Source: Euclidia mi
Taxonomy: Eukaryota > Arthropoda > Insecta > Lepidoptera > Erebidae
Reading direction: 5' to 3'
DNA length: 64,000 nucleotides
NCBI GenBank assembly: GCA_944739405.2
Contig: OX123185.2
Location: 4,771,840-4,835,839 of the forward strand
Shown: piece after piece, positions 32,312 to 43,831 of the stretch
Layout: each line of letters opens with the position of its first letter
How positions within the stretch are numbered: position 1 is the stretch's first letter
The notes under the pieces: generated by a model
What the model was told of the DNA's origin: nothing
Databases searched by the model: none
What the model saw: only the letters and a program-made list of their open reading frames with translations
Program-made: the position numbers and the translations under genes

Positions 32312-32490
32312 ATCCATCATCATCAGCCCTCTATGCTGTCCCACTGCTGGGCACGGGGCTTATCTCACTTTGAGAAGGGTAAAGCCATAGTCCACCACGC
32401 TGGCCAAGTGCGGGTTGGCAGACGTCACATGTCTTTCGAGAACATTATGGAGAACTCTCAGACATGCAGGTTTCCTCGAGATTACATTCA
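32312..32490 (-). mobile_element. RTE-tailed SINE 3' part
   Basis: On the minus strand: CCTGCATGTCTGAGAGTTCT, TGTTCTCGAAAGACATGTG, CAACCCGCACTTGGCC, GTGCCCAGCAGTGGGACAG and GGGCTGATGATGATGG. The end GCCCAGCAGTGGGAC...(TGATGA)n is RTE-like. Related to 44506-44848 and 11303-11460. Confidence 0.8.
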
Positions 32491-32514
32491 TATAGCGGAG
32501 TAAATAGTATTCAT

Positions 32515-32692
32515 CTAAAATATAATAAAATTGAAGTCACTCTGACTTTCTGTTTGTCCGGGGTAATCTTTGGAATGGGAGAACCAATTTCAATGAGACC
32601 TTCAGACAAAACGTTTGACCTAGTAGGTGGGGCTGTTTTCGAGATGCCGAAAATAACGCGGTTAAAACCGCGAGGAAAAGCTAGTAAGTACC
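32515..32692. repeat. Dispersed repeat fragment ending GCTAGTA
   Basis: TGACTTTCTGTTTGTCCGG, CCAATTTCAATGAGACC and AACGCGGTTAAAACCGCGAG, then AAAAGCTAGTA. Includes the palindrome GCGGTTAAAACCGC. It looks like a diverged moth repeat with the GCTAGT end. Confidence 0.5.
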
Positions 32693-33702
32693 TAATATTT
32701 CTGGTACGTAAGTTACTATCAAATTGTTTGAGTACATATTCCTGCACAGTTACGAAGTAGTTGTTAACCCGTAAACCAATACAAACACCTTCAGCTTACG
32801 AGCACGAGTTGAAAATTGCTCCAAGTTTATATTGTTGCATCAATTTAAAGTATATATAAACAACTATCAAGCTTAAGGGTGTTTTACGATATGGTTGTTA
32901 AACTATTACCGAGTAACGCAACTTTATGCTTAGTTGAACGTATTGAAATTTAATAAGTTTATACGAGATTAATCGCTTATTTTTCTGTTACTGCAGGAAG
33001 CAGACAGAGACAAAAATTGGAAGTCTCTTTAAGCCTAAGATTGCTGGAAAACAATTGGAACCTTGAAGGACAAAATATATAAAATTTTACTAAAGCAAAA
33101 TATTGGTTTATCGATTTACGCTTAATTTGTTGACCCATGAATTATTATATCAATTTTGGGCGCTTTTTGTATTCGTTTTTTGATAGCTTATAAGTCATCC
33201 GTGTTACAAGATATTACTTACAATGCTACATTGATTTAAATCTTATCTATAACATCTACTTGGCCACCCGCTTCGAATAGCGTGTCCTAAAGTATCACGC
33301 TTAATACCTACTAATTCGCTTAACCTAAATAAGCCTTGAACGTTTAATCTATAAATTAAACAAAATGAAAATAATACCAAATAAATGGTACTGCTGTATT
33401 TTATTTAACAAAACGTAAGTCGGTGGTTTTCGTGTAATGTTCTTACGATGAAACTGAGCCTGATATGTTTGGAGTATGTTACTCGGCGTGGAAGAGAATC
33501 CGGACGATACCTTAAATAAATCAATGTAAAAATAGTGCGGCTTTCATATAAGCGATTCTGTTTACCTTATTCGTATTATTCAAGTGGCTGTTTTATATTT
33601 ATCTTGTATATTGTCCTCTTGTGAGAATGTATGTGGGTTAAAATTGAACTACTTTACTCTTTCATATTTTGGGGTGATAACAACATTTAAAAGGTGTTTC
33701 CG
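32693..33702. other. No gene seen
   Basis: AT-rich and unassigned. Confidence 0.5.
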
Positions 33703-33768
33703 CGTAGGTTTAGTGGTAAGTAACTCTTATTGCTAAGCCGTAGATCGTGAGTCCGATTCCCATCAAAT
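33703..33768 (+). repeat. tRNA-like SINE head fragment
   Basis: GCGTAGGTTTAGTGGTAAG (box A-like) and GTGAGTCCGATTCCCATC (box B-like) are spaced as in a tRNA. Stem pairing is poor, so I do not call a tRNA gene. Confidence 0.5.
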
Positions 33769-34377
33769 AACTCTACCTTTCCCTGACGTTTCGACGGGTT
33801 TAAACCAGTCGTGGTCATGGGTTGACTGACCACATTTGTCACATAAAAGTTACTAACCTAACATTTTGAATTATCATCTCAAATCATCATGGTTTTAATA
33901 CATCAGTGTAGATTTCTTGGTTTCTGTGTTATACTAGTCAAAAGCACGTGTACATTTCTAGTGCTTCAGTATAGAAACTAAAAAAATCCAGTAATCGCCT
34001 GTTGATAGCCACTATACCTCATACATAAAATCCTGCCTGTTGCCTAAAGGAGCAGCTAAAGAATAACGATATTTGTTTGTTGCTCTCCATATTGTTAATC
34101 TGTTTGCTTCATTTACATCAAATTTATCATGCGCCCTGCTCTGTTTGGGTACTATAAGCTTTGTTGTCAGAAAGTTTCTGATCTCCAATGAGATTCGGCA
34201 CGATATCTCATTTGTCAATTCATTTATACATATTATTTGTTTGATTTAGTATATTTATCTTGCAGAAATAGATCATAATTATTGTATTTTATGTAGGTAA
34301 GTAGGTACCTATTATTTGAGTATTTGAGTGCAAATTCAATGAAAATGAGTTATTTTAAATTGTCTTTCGGGCTTTAT
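33769..34377. other. No gene seen
   Basis: AT-rich. The frame at 34012-34218 has no recognisable homology. Confidence 0.5.
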
Positions 34378-34505
34378 ACCACGTACTTTTGTTTGGAGTA
34401 ACCGATATTTCGGCACTGTTGCAAGCGCCATGTTCATGGATGTACTCCTTTTCTTGTTTTTAAAATAAGTTTAAATGACCACGAAAGTTTAAATTCCTAT
34501 ATTAT
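34378..34505. repeat. Rep-P copy
   Basis: CGATATTTCGGCACTGTTGC, AAGCGCCATGTTCATGGATG and GACCACGAAAGTTTAAATTC, as at 20645-20755. Confidence 0.6.
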
Positions 34506-34549
34506 TTTTGTTGATCTGCACATTATATTGTACCTACTTTAACCGTTTC

Positions 34550-34677
34550 TGCCCGATTACGTGGGAGTTTTGGTTAATTCCTTCTTAGTGCACCTCTACA
34601 GTCCCTAATACCATTCATGCCAAATTTCAACTTATCTGTCAGTCAGTCAGTAACGGAGAACTTTATTTATACAAAAG
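34550..34677. repeat. Rep-A copy, shortened
   Basis: GCCCGATTACGTGGGAG, CTTCTTAGTGCACCTCTAC, GCCAAATTTCAACTTATC and TGTCAGTCAGTCAGTAACGG. Confidence 0.75.
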
Positions 34678-34770
34678 ATTGTTGTACTTAAACAACCATT
34701 GTAAAACGATTGTAAGAACATTGTTATGTTCTATATGTATTGTGCGATAACAGTTTGTTCTAAATATAAT

Positions 34771-35021
34771 GACCTCGTTGGTCTCGCGGCATAAATGTGC
34801 GCGTGGGATTGGGAGGTCTCGGGTTCGATTCCCGGGTCGGGCAAAGAGTTATAGGGTTTTCCGTTAGGAAATTCCCAGTAACAGCACGGAGTCTGGTAAT
34901 GTGCCCGGTACGGCAATAGGCTCGCCCCCTATTACGTGGGACCTTAAAATTCATGGCGAAATGTGGGTGTAATATTACACCTCCCTACCCCTTCGGGGAT
35001 ACAGGCGTGAGTCTATAAAAA
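34771..35021 (+). mobile_element. SINE-A copy
   Basis: CCTCGTTGGTCTCGCGGCAT, box B GGTTCGATTCCCGGG, GTGCCCGGTACGGCAATAGG and GGGGATACAGGCGTGAGTCT, then A6. No convincing target duplication. Confidence 0.88.
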
Positions 35022-35438
35022 ATGTATAAACAAAAATTATGACTTGGACGTCCAGAAGAATGTCTAGTAAAATTAGCATTGTAGACGTGTTTTGATAAAA
35101 TTATATACATAAAATCAAAACCACTATGTATATCGGGTACGAAACTCCCTTATGTTGCTGTTTGAAATCGCCTGTGGCTTACAAAGTTGAACGACTGTGG
35201 TAAGTCCTACACCAGCCAAGCGAATAGTACAGTTGCCAAACTAGTGGATAAGCAATCACGGCTCGTAAAAAGCAGCAAATCTCCATGTCGAATACAGCTC
35301 TGGATGACATGACTGATTACTCTAGTATTTCCTTAACCATCAAGGTTCCTACAGGAAAAGATGTTAAAATAACAATTACGTCAAAATAAAAGAAGAGACC
35401 GCATTCCTTATTTACATATTTAATTTTTATTGCCGTGT
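35022..35438. other. No gene seen
   Basis: Nothing recognisable. Confidence 0.45.
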
Positions 35439-35571
35439 GGTTGACGGCATAGAATACAAGTGTCACCACGCCCTATCTTCCCGTGGGTGTCGTAAGAGCC
35501 GACTAAGGGATAACACGATGCAAATACCATATTTGCGTAGAGACGGAAAACTCGACATCAAACCCTATACG
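35439..35571 (+). repeat. Variant RTE-tail unit, 5' part only
   Basis: GTGTCACCACGCCCTATC, CCCGTGGGTGTCGTAAGAG, CCGACTAAGGGATAACACG and CATCAAACCCTATACGACTG follow the order of the RTE-tail unit but with a different middle. The unit is cut at 35571 by a SINE-A, and its 3' end is not seen on the other side. Confidence 0.65.
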
Positions 35572-35836
35572 ACTGCCTCGTTGGTCTTGCGGCATAAAAA
35601 TGCGCGTGAGATCGAGTGGTCCCGGGTTCGATTCCTGGGTCGGGCAGTGTTATTGAGTTTTTATGTCACGAAATTCTCAGTAGCAGCACGGAGTCTGGAA
35701 ATGTGCCCGGTACGGCAATAGGCTCGCCCCTTATTACGTGGGACTAAAGTATATCTGGCGAAAAGTGGGTGTAGAAATACACCTCTACCTACCCCTTCGG
35801 GGATAAAAGGCGTGACGATATGTATGTATGTAATTT
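35572..35836 (+). mobile_element. SINE-A copy, diverged
   Basis: TGCCTCGTTGGTCTTGCGGC, box B GGGTTCGATTCCTGGG, GTGCCCGGTACGGCAATAGG and GGGGATAAAAGGCGTGACG, with a (TATG)n end in place of poly-A. Confidence 0.85.
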
Positions 35837-36290
35837 TTAAATTAGCGAGTAAAGATCACCGACACACTTTGAGTGAATCAGCAGATTGTCGAACAAAATA
35901 AACTGATTACTAAGAAAATCATTTTAGTGACATTAGATGTCGAAATTCCTGATGCACCTCGGTCATTCCCTGGTCACTGGTAGGAGCTCCCAAGCCGAAA
36001 CGTTAAGCAAAGTAGACATAAGCTGACTTATTTTTTTCATATAATTAAGCGATTGAAAGGCGCTTACATAAAAGTTAAAGAATCGCAAAAGTTTCAAAAT
36101 ATTACGGTTAATAGCATTTATACTTGCACCCTTCGTTTTAACTTTTAAGAGTCGAAATATTATAAACCCTTTCTTAACTGCCATACTCCTACCTATAAAC
36201 TGCTAGCTTAGTAAATTTTATGCTTGACATATCAAGGCTTGGCTTTTATATACTTGGCTAAATAATTGTATTGAATAATATAAAAAACTA
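35837..36290. other. No gene seen
   Basis: AT-rich; the minus-strand frame 35963-36184 has no recognisable homology. Confidence 0.45.
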
Positions 36291-36494
36291 TAAGATGCCC
36301 GCGGTTACACCCGCGTTATTTAAGGCTACTGCTCCGCTCTCGTCGCTCATAGCGTAATGTTATATAGCCTATAGCCCTCTTTGATAAATGGGCTATCTAA
36401 CAGTGAAATAATTTTTCAAACCGGACCAGTAGTTCCTGAGATTAACGTTAAACAAACAAACAAACTCTTCAGCTTTATATATTAGTATAAGATT
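36291..36494. repeat. Rep-W copy
   Basis: GATGCCCGCGGTTACACCC to ATATTAGTATAAGAT. Confidence 0.8.
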
Positions 36495-36930
36495 AATTAT
36501 TATAATTGGGATGTTTTCACGGATGTACTGACTTAAAAAGCTACAATTATCGGATACAAAGTTATAAATCAACGTAAGCGGTATACCTTTATCGACAAAT
36601 GCAATGTAAGACTCATGGTGTATGAATATAACCAGTCAGAGCTTTCAGTATCTTTACTGATTGATTCAACTGGCTATATATTGGACAACTGCTGGTTATA
36701 ATTTCAAGCAATTACTAATTGAAAAAATGTGATGTAAGAATTGAATGTTTCCCTTTATCCTTCTTAACGTGATTTTGCGTCAACAAGATTTCATAAAATT
36801 TTCCTTGATTTTGTTTGAAAATGATTGATTCTGTTTATGATTTATGATTCAGAGCGAATAACAAGCTTACAAACTTTGACATTTGTAAAATTAATAGGAT
36901 TCACCGATTTTGAATAAACCGTTCTTATTT
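36495..36930. other. No gene seen
   Basis: AT-rich and unassigned. Confidence 0.45.
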
Positions 36931-37182
36931 TTTTCCACATACAACACTATCTAGTCCTAAACTAAGTAGAGCTTGTACTATGAGTACTAGATAATGGATA
37001 AACATACATTACTTATATATTTCTTTTTTGTAAATACATGCATTTTATACATAGAAACACCCAGACCATGACAAACATCCACGTTTGACTTGCACACAAC
37101 TGTTTAACTTGAGCGGGAATCGAACCCGCGACTTTCGGCGTAGCAGTCGCTTACACTTGCGCTATGTCAACCCGTCGTCGTT
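36931..37182 (-). mobile_element. tRNA-derived SINE of a fifth family
   Basis: On the minus strand the head reads GACATAGCGCAAGTGTAAGC and GGGTTCGATTCCCGCTC (box B). The body has ACGTGGATGTTTGTCATGG and GTGTTTCTATGTATAAAATG, and the end is TTTAGGACTAGATAGTG. The same 3' end occurs reversed at about 44185-44245. Confidence 0.82.
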
Positions 37183-38379
37183 TAATTAAAACCGAAGGCT
37201 ACAACTAGTCACACTGCCAAACATTTTTTTTACTCCATAAATATTAGAATATGATACAGACAGGGTATAATTACTTAACAAAGAACGAACCCCAAGAAAA
37301 ATATCGAATAGATGTATACTTATCAAATCTAGCCTTCAATATGATGTAAAATCGCTTGTAACATCACCGAAAACCCTTTTGTTGCAGCGCGTTTGTTTAA
37401 GGGTTCAAAGGGTTCATTAATTAATTCCACAAAGTATCTATGCAGAAAAATTCTGTTACTTCGTCCTTGTTAATAAGTTGGATATTAAAACCTTTCATCT
37501 CCGGTTGTAGGAACACTGATTTTCGTCTTCACCAGCCCAGCTGTCACGATCTATTGTAATTAGTATGGTGAGCGAATAATAGCAAATCTTCTGACATTGA
37601 ATTAAAGCTGCTCTGAATTTTGACTTCGTTAAAGTAATATTTATAGAGAATAGATGGCTCTCAATCATAATTGCAACAAACATGTTATAAAACTAAGCAA
37701 GCACCTATTTCTATTAAGAACAGCAAAAGCATTTCGAAATAGCAGACTTGTTTCATGGTCGCGTATCCCTGTCTCGAAATGTCTGACAATTTTTTCGACA
37801 TACAAAACGTAGGTTGGTTGTTTTGGGGTAAATATAAAGGATCTATCACCTTCCAATTTGAATGATACCGAGGAAAGGATAGTTCTACCTGGGAAGGGTG
37901 CTGCCATTTTTTATTTATACCTAAAATTTATTGTTTCAGTTTTAGAACAGTGAGTGAAACAGTATTAATGTTAAAAATCATAAACTATTAATAATCATAA
38001 ACATCTATATTCAACACGTAATTTGTCATTATATAATAAATATGTTTAACCTCTTAAATTAGAAGCTTTAAACATTTTTAGACCTCTAGGTCTCACATCC
38101 ACATTAGGAGTTCAAAGAATTTGTACGCAGACAAAAGCTGCCATAAATCCTCATACCAGTAAAAATGCATAACAGTAGATGAACGTAGCTATACTACTAA
38201 AATAAAAAGCCAAATAAAGCATTCACAACCTCCTTCAAAACGAGTCGTTAATTATATACCGTAGTGAAACAACAGCTCCTATTCTGATAGCGTACGACTA
38301 GATTAATTCCATTAGCCATACAGCGACCTGTATACAAATAGTGTTATTGACTTAATGAATAAAACACCGGCTCACCGGT
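37183..38379. other. No gene seen
   Basis: AT-rich. Frames at 37495-37907 have no recognisable homology. Confidence 0.5.
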
Positions 38380-38452
38380 CCGTCGGTCTTTCAGTCCGTC
38401 GGTCTTTCAGTCCGTCGGTCTGTCGGTCCGTCGGTCTATCAGTCCGTCGTTC
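38380..38452. repeat. 16-bp minisatellite, about 4.5 units
   Basis: Unit CCGTCGGTCTTTCAGT repeated at 38380, 38396, 38412 and 38428, with small changes, then a partial unit. Confidence 0.92.
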
Positions 38453-39330
38453 AATAACATCAGCCATCGTTTAACTTTTGTCGGACTCTGTTGAACAATC
38501 AGTCAAGTCGCGCTTCTTTGTCGAGCTAATAGCCCGGTAATAGTGTTACGTCAACAGCTAGTTGCAAGTTTTTATAGACAGAGTAATTGCCTCTGATGAT
38601 GGGCGCCTGCCTATCTGCTAATAAGCGGAACTAGGGCTTTGGACTTCTTCGTTTCGATCGTTTCAGTCTCAAGTAAGCATGGAATATCAGTTTTCTATTA
38701 GGTTAATAGCTTGATTTATAACGATATTTGATACTCTAACTTAAGTTATTACCTACCATTTTTTTTTCGAAAGGGCATCCTATGACGGTTGTCAACACAC
38801 TTTCCATTCATTATTATGCCCAATTGTCCACACTTAAATACTAGTACTGTATGGCAGATTTAATGGTTCTAATGAAAATAATTCAATACACTTTAGCATG
38901 AAGCGCCATTGCACGATGCATGTGATAGATTGAAATATTGAATAGTATGGATTAGATAGCTAAGTCATAGATATTGTTCATACAAAGTACAACAGCTAAA
39001 CACAACATTAAACTAGCAAAATTATGCAGGTAAGGGCAACAGTCTATATCGTAGAATAGATAAATTGATAATAAACCAAAGAATAAATTTATATATTGAA
39101 AATGAGTTTAATTTGATTGCACACATAGCCGCTTTGCCATGGAGCACTGTGTACTACGCTTTCGATCCCCTCACGAGAATAAACACTGCATGACGCAGAA
39201 TAGTTCCAAGTCTGTATTGTACCTTCAGCCTGTTGCTTGAAACTATGGTTCTCCGTGAAAAATAAGTTCTGCACTTATTTTTTGTTAAGAAGTTGTATTT
39301 ATACGAATGTAAAAGCACTAATTATTTTCT
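38453..39330. other. No gene seen
   Basis: AT-rich and unassigned. Confidence 0.5.
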
Positions 39331-39545
39331 GTATATATAAAATTTTTGCGTTACTGGCAGACTGACAGACAACGCAGAGTCAATACTATTGGGCGCATGA
39401 ATCTGAAATTTGACATGTATGTTCTTTGGGGACCACAAGGATTCACTAAGAAGAGATTTCCCAAAACGCCCACGGGATCGGAAAAAAGGTTCAATTTAAA
39501 TAAAATATGATCAGAATCTCTAGTACCTATTGAAAAAAAATCGTT
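39331..39545. repeat. Rep-A copy
   Basis: TATATATAAAATTTTTGCG, TATTGGGCGCATGAATCTGA, TTCTTTGGGGACCACAAGG and CCACGGGATCGGAAAAAAG. Confidence 0.8.
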
Positions 39546-40046
39546 ATATAGCGTCACGTTATACACACAAATTCAGATGTAATATAAACATTAAATATGC
39601 ATTCTTCCTTCCACTTACTCTCAAAACACACAATGATATTTCAAAGATAATCTTTCAGAAAAAGTAAAGAGCACATTCAGTAACATACGTCACAAAAAAT
39701 AGCCCTGACGTCATTCGCAAACATACAAGGTATTCAAAAACTGACACGATCAAATGATAACAGTAGAACAATGGAAAACAAGCATCAATTACTATAGGAC
39801 TCTGTTAAATCCTAATGGCTTTTGATAGTCAATTATTACGGCCTTCTATTTGTAATATTAGGGTATCGTAATACCAATATTGTTGATTGTTTATTTTGAA
39901 TGAGTGTTAATTTGTGTGATCGCGTAATGTTCTGTACTGAATGTGATCGGGCAATAGAAATGGATTAAGTATTTGTTATGATTTCTATTATCTGTTATTG
40001 GTCGCGCAAGTTTCAAGTTTAAACATATGGCTTATAAAAGAAATTA
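39546..40046. other. No gene seen
   Basis: AT-rich and unassigned. Confidence 0.5.
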
Positions 40047-40476
40047 GAGTAACTGTAACCGGTTGTACTCACGTATTATTTTTTGGTCGGAGTAGCCCGA
40101 CTAGTTTCGGACCATACGGAGGTCCTTAGTCATGAGCAGCGCGACCGTCCGCGTCGGCGTCGGGCGCTCCACTGAAGCGGGCCCAGGGCCCACCGCGCCG
40201 CTTGTCGTTGCGAGCGTGTAGAAGACGAATTCACCGGCGTTTGATGTGTGCACACCGTGCTGACTATGTCGCATTCTAGGTTCGGGGTATCCATATGTGT
40301 AGTCAGTTTTAAGGCCGGTCTCCAGGCAGGTGACAGTCCCCAGCCACTTTCTCGGTTGAAATTGGGACGACGGCTGATCACGATGGCCTCCCGTACTTTC
40401 TGGGTATGAAGTATTTCTCCCTCGCTAGCACGTAATACGTGAAATAATACGTGAGTACAACCGGTTACAGTTACTC
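40047..40476 (-). mobile_element. TIR-bounded fragment of a Penelope-like element
   Basis: The 430-bp element has perfect 35-bp inverted ends (GAGTAACTGTAACCGGTTGT... and its complement) flanked by TA on both sides. On the minus strand one frame reads VLRASEGEILHTQKVREAIV, ISRRPNFNRESGWGLSPAW and on to a stop at 40130. The KVREAIxxxRRPNxNRExGWxLSPxW pattern is the end of the GIY-YIG endonuclease domain that follows the reverse transcriptase in Penelope-like elements. The interior is GC-rich. Penelope-like elements are known to carry terminal repeats that may be inverted, so this may be their natural 3' end. A MITE that captured such a fragment is the alternative. Confidence 0.72.
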
Positions 40477-40862
40477 TAATAATGATAACTCACGATAGTT
40501 TTTACTCTAATACATAAAAGGAATGTTTTTGATGTAATGTAAATGTTACGTTTGGAATCGTAAAGATTCGTTACAGTATCGTATGAATCATTAATAGGAG
40601 TCTTTGCGATCGTTTAGCGAAGTTTACTAAATATATATCTGTCGGCCTCTCAGCTAACGATCCTTATTGCTCTAAACATACTATTGCTCTGAAAGCAGCC
40701 GATCTCAAACGTCTCTACTGATGACAAAGGACAATGCCCAAAACCACTACAGCTTTATTATAAATCAGTATAGTCACGAAAATACACTCATAAATTATAA
40801 AATATTTTTTGGCTTGACTTAGATAATCGGGTCAAAATCGTATGTGGGATTAATATTTTGTT
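40477..40862. other. No gene seen
   Basis: AT-rich and unassigned. Confidence 0.45.
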
Positions 40863-40873
40863 TCTAATTAGTT

Positions 40874-41096
40874 CCGTCCGTGTGGTGACGGATTAAGAAT
40901 ACGGAATGTCACCACCCCATATCATCCCATGGGTATCCCAAGAGCCGACAGAGGGAGCATATTATGCAGAGAACAACACTGTAAGAGAAGGAAAACGAAC
41001 GTTTGGCCAGCGTGATATAGTTGGCCAATTCCTCCTTTCAAAGGAGAGGCTTTGTTCCAGCAGTGGACTGTTAAGGACTGATGATGATGATGATGA
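40874..41096 (+). mobile_element. RTE-tail unit with 11-bp target duplication
   Basis: Starts CGTCCGTGTGGTGACGG, contains CATATCATCCCATGGG, CCAATTCCTCCTTTCAAAGG and CAGCAGTGGACTG, and ends (GATGAT)n. Flanked by TCTAATTAGTT at 40863-40873 and 41097-41107. About 15 internal bases are deleted relative to 51393-51632. Confidence 0.92.
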
Positions 41097-41107
41097 TCTA
41101 ATTAGTT

Positions 41108-41658
41108 ATGTATCTTGTATCAGTGACTTGCTTATCTTACATCTGCTGGTAGAGGCCGACTAGCATCCATCCCCTGTCTGAGTGTCTTCAGGTTCCGGAC
41201 TATATGCGGGCATATACCACTTCCAGAATTATGAACTCATTTAAACTATGAGCACGTCATGTTATCAGCAAATCCTCGAGAATTCTATTCTTTTTAAGCC
41301 TTTGAAAAGCCTACTCTATATACCTACTTTGTGGAACAGCGTAGAAGCCAGCAGCCCGTGTATTGTGTCAGTTATATTCATGAGACAAATGTACATAAGT
41401 CAATACTAGGCTTTGAAAGTGTTTTCCAGAACTTGTTCAATTGTTTATTTCTTTGACTACGACGAACCTATTGACAACAATATTTGTTGCCTTCCGGCAT
41501 CGGCAACAGAAACTTTCGACATTCAATAATTATACGAAAAGCTGTTAAAAAAGGTCTGATTTTTTTTTGTGCATATTTGTAAAGATACAAAGTTAGGTAA
41601 TTAAAATTTGAATCTGCAGATGGATTGACTTGGCAATCGCACTAAACAAACTAATATA
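41108..41658. other. No gene seen
   Basis: AT-rich and unassigned. Confidence 0.45.
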
Positions 41659-42436
41659 CAGGTTGGCGCTACCATAGGGGCACTTTTTGAACAGAGGCAT
41701 AGCGTACAACATTCTGAAGCCTTGTACCAAAAATCAATTAAATCGGTGCAGTAGTTTAGCCACAATATCGATTTTAAGTTCCGCAATTTTTGCACATGCT
41801 TTGAATTCCACACAGCTGATACAAAACGGTCAACGACCGCGACGCCGCGCGAGGATTCCCGCATATCTTCGAAGACGCGCGAATGTTTTTTGTCAGGTTC
41901 AAGTATTTATGCACTTTATTGTAAAAAAAATATAGTTTATTTTCAAGTGCGTTAATAAAATCCTCTCCGCTGCGCTCCGTTTTATCTGCGCTGAGCCTAA
42001 CTTCGGATGACGCCGCGACTCACTACGATGTGGGCGCCGACTCGACGCCGCGCGAGGATTCCCGCATATCTTCGAGGACGCGCGAATGTTTTTTGTCAGG
42101 TTCAAGTATTTATGCACTTTATTGTAAAAAAAATATAGTTTATTTTCAAGTGCGTTAGTAAAATCCTCTCCGCTGTCCTCCGTTTTATCTGCGCTGAGCC
42201 TAACTACGGATGACGTCGAGGCGTCGCGTCGGAGCGAGTCGGGGCGTGCAATGTAGGGTCGTTGACCGTTTTGTATCAGCTGTGTGGAATTTAAAGCATG
42301 TGCAAAAATTGCGGAACTTAAAATCGATATTGTGGCTAAACTACTGCACCGATTTAATTGATTTTTGGTACAAGGCTTCAGAATTTTGTACGCTATGCCT
42401 CTGTTTAAAAAGTGCCCCTATGGTAGCGCCACCCTG
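41659..42436. mobile_element. Foldback-type element with 180-bp terminal inverted repeats
   Basis: The arms 41659-41838 and 42257-42436 are reverse complements with four differences in 180 positions by my count. The ends read CAGGTTGGCGCTACC and GGTAGCGCCACCCTG. The 400-bp centre is made of two direct units of about 203 bp starting at 41840 and 42043 (GACGCCGCGCGAGGATTCCC in both), and is rich in CG dinucleotides at its ends. No transposase frame; the frames called on either strand follow the arms. I found no clear target duplication, so the superfamily stays open. Confidence 0.88.
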
Positions 42437-42940
42437 TTTATATGTACCTATGTATTACTTATGAGATATATTGTGTTTTCATGCGATGTTCGAGTCAATC
42501 TATTTATTTTAAACATAAAAGATTTTTAATGAAACGACTTGGTATGGTATTACATGGATCTCACAACTTTTTACGGTAGCGAGACTTGTTTTTTTGACAA
42601 GTATTGTTTTTTATGGGATATATACGACACTGTAAAGTTAGTTACTCTAATAAAGTTTTAAAAGATATAAATTTATTAAATAGAAATTAGTATAAAATGT
42701 AACCTAATATAATTTTATCACAAGTCTTAATGAATGCTTGTACTTAATGGCCTAATAACTTTATGAAAAGAAATAATTATAATAAGATTTAACATCTTGC
42801 TGAAGTTTGTGTGACCTTTTCAAATAACTTTTAATTACTCAGGCCAAAGTTACGGACACCGTAAACTTTTATATACAAACAGTTTTGTTCAGCGAAACGT
42901 TATTAAATTATTATGAATTTATTCTGTTTATATTAACAAG
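42437..42940. other. No gene seen
   Basis: AT-rich. A TATATAC word at about 42870 lies upstream of the small frame at 42965. Confidence 0.45.
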
Positions 42941-42964
42941 TTGTTATTCAAATTAAGAATCATA

Positions 42965-43138
42965 ATGTTTATCATTATTGCAGTAGGTATTTTCTGTTAT
43001 GTTGGCAATGCTGGTTATAAAATAAAAGTCAATATTTTACGAAAAGCAGCTGCAGCAGAATTGGACAGCTTTCTGTCTACTAAAAAGGCTATGTCATCCA
43101 AATTATATCAACAAAGATGTAACTTATCATTTCATTAA
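42965..43138 (+). CDS. Candidate small secreted protein, 57 residues
   Basis: From the ATG at 42965 the frame encodes MFIIIAVGIFCYVGNAGYKI, then a basic and Ala-rich stretch NILRKAAAAELDSFLSTKKA and an end YQQRCNLSFH. Residues 1-17 look like a signal peptide with a small-residue end (GNAG). I recognise no family. Codons upstream to 42941 extend the frame without an ATG. A TATATA-like word about 90 bases upstream and an AACAGTTTTGTTCAGC context could be a promoter, but a short upstream ATG frame at 42917 lies between. It may well be a chance frame in AT-rich DNA. Confidence 0.25.
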   Translation: MFIIIAVGIFCYVGNAGYKIKVNILRKAAAAELDSFLSTKKAMSSKLYQQRCNLSFH

Positions 43139-43830
43139 TCAAAATCATGAATATGCAAAGCGCTATTATAAAAATATGTACATTGTGTATACGTGAATAC
43201 GAGTATTAATGTAATTGACTCATCCCACGATTGTAACCCACGCGAATACGGGGTATTTTTCTATTATCGAATAGTTATAATTATGTAATAGGTACACAAT
43301 AACGAGCCTGCTTAAAACTGAATCTTTCATATTGATTTTGAGAGAAAAATCACTAGTAATTTAAAGGTGTCATCAATACAATGAATCCCGTTTGATTCGA
43401 TTTGAGAAGGAATCGTGTATTACAAACGAAAGATCGCTAGCCAGGGTTACTTGTCTGATGACCCGCGGCCCGACGATTGATGTCGGAGGGTTATGATGCC
43501 ATCATTCAACACGTCACATTTAGTTCTCCTTGTTTCTGCCAAAGCGCTGTATTTTGCTTTGTGCTTATAAATACCAATATAAAGCTTTCTGATCGGTGTG
43601 TAGGATTTTATATCACAGCTGAATATATCGAGTTTTTATATTCATAAAATACGTCAGGACCTTTTAGTTTTATTATTACGATCAACAATCATTTAATGTT
43701 ATTTATACAGGACCAGGACTGTGTCAGTGGTCGTCATAAGGTTAATCAAATATGTATTTAAGAGGCTGCCAGATCTAGACTTATATTCAACAAACGCCAG
43801 TAAGGCTCAGGTAATTCTTGCCTTTATCAC
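43139..43830. other. No gene seen
   Basis: AT-rich and unassigned. Confidence 0.45.
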
Positions 43831-43831
43831 G

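Noticed and set aside
38380..38452. CRISPR-like regular repeats
   Set aside because: Units are contiguous 16-mers without spacers; it is a minisatellite in a eukaryotic genome.
41601..42464. Two similar frames (41601-41864 minus and 42210-42464 plus) as paralogous genes
   Set aside because: They are the same sequence read from the two arms of the foldback element.
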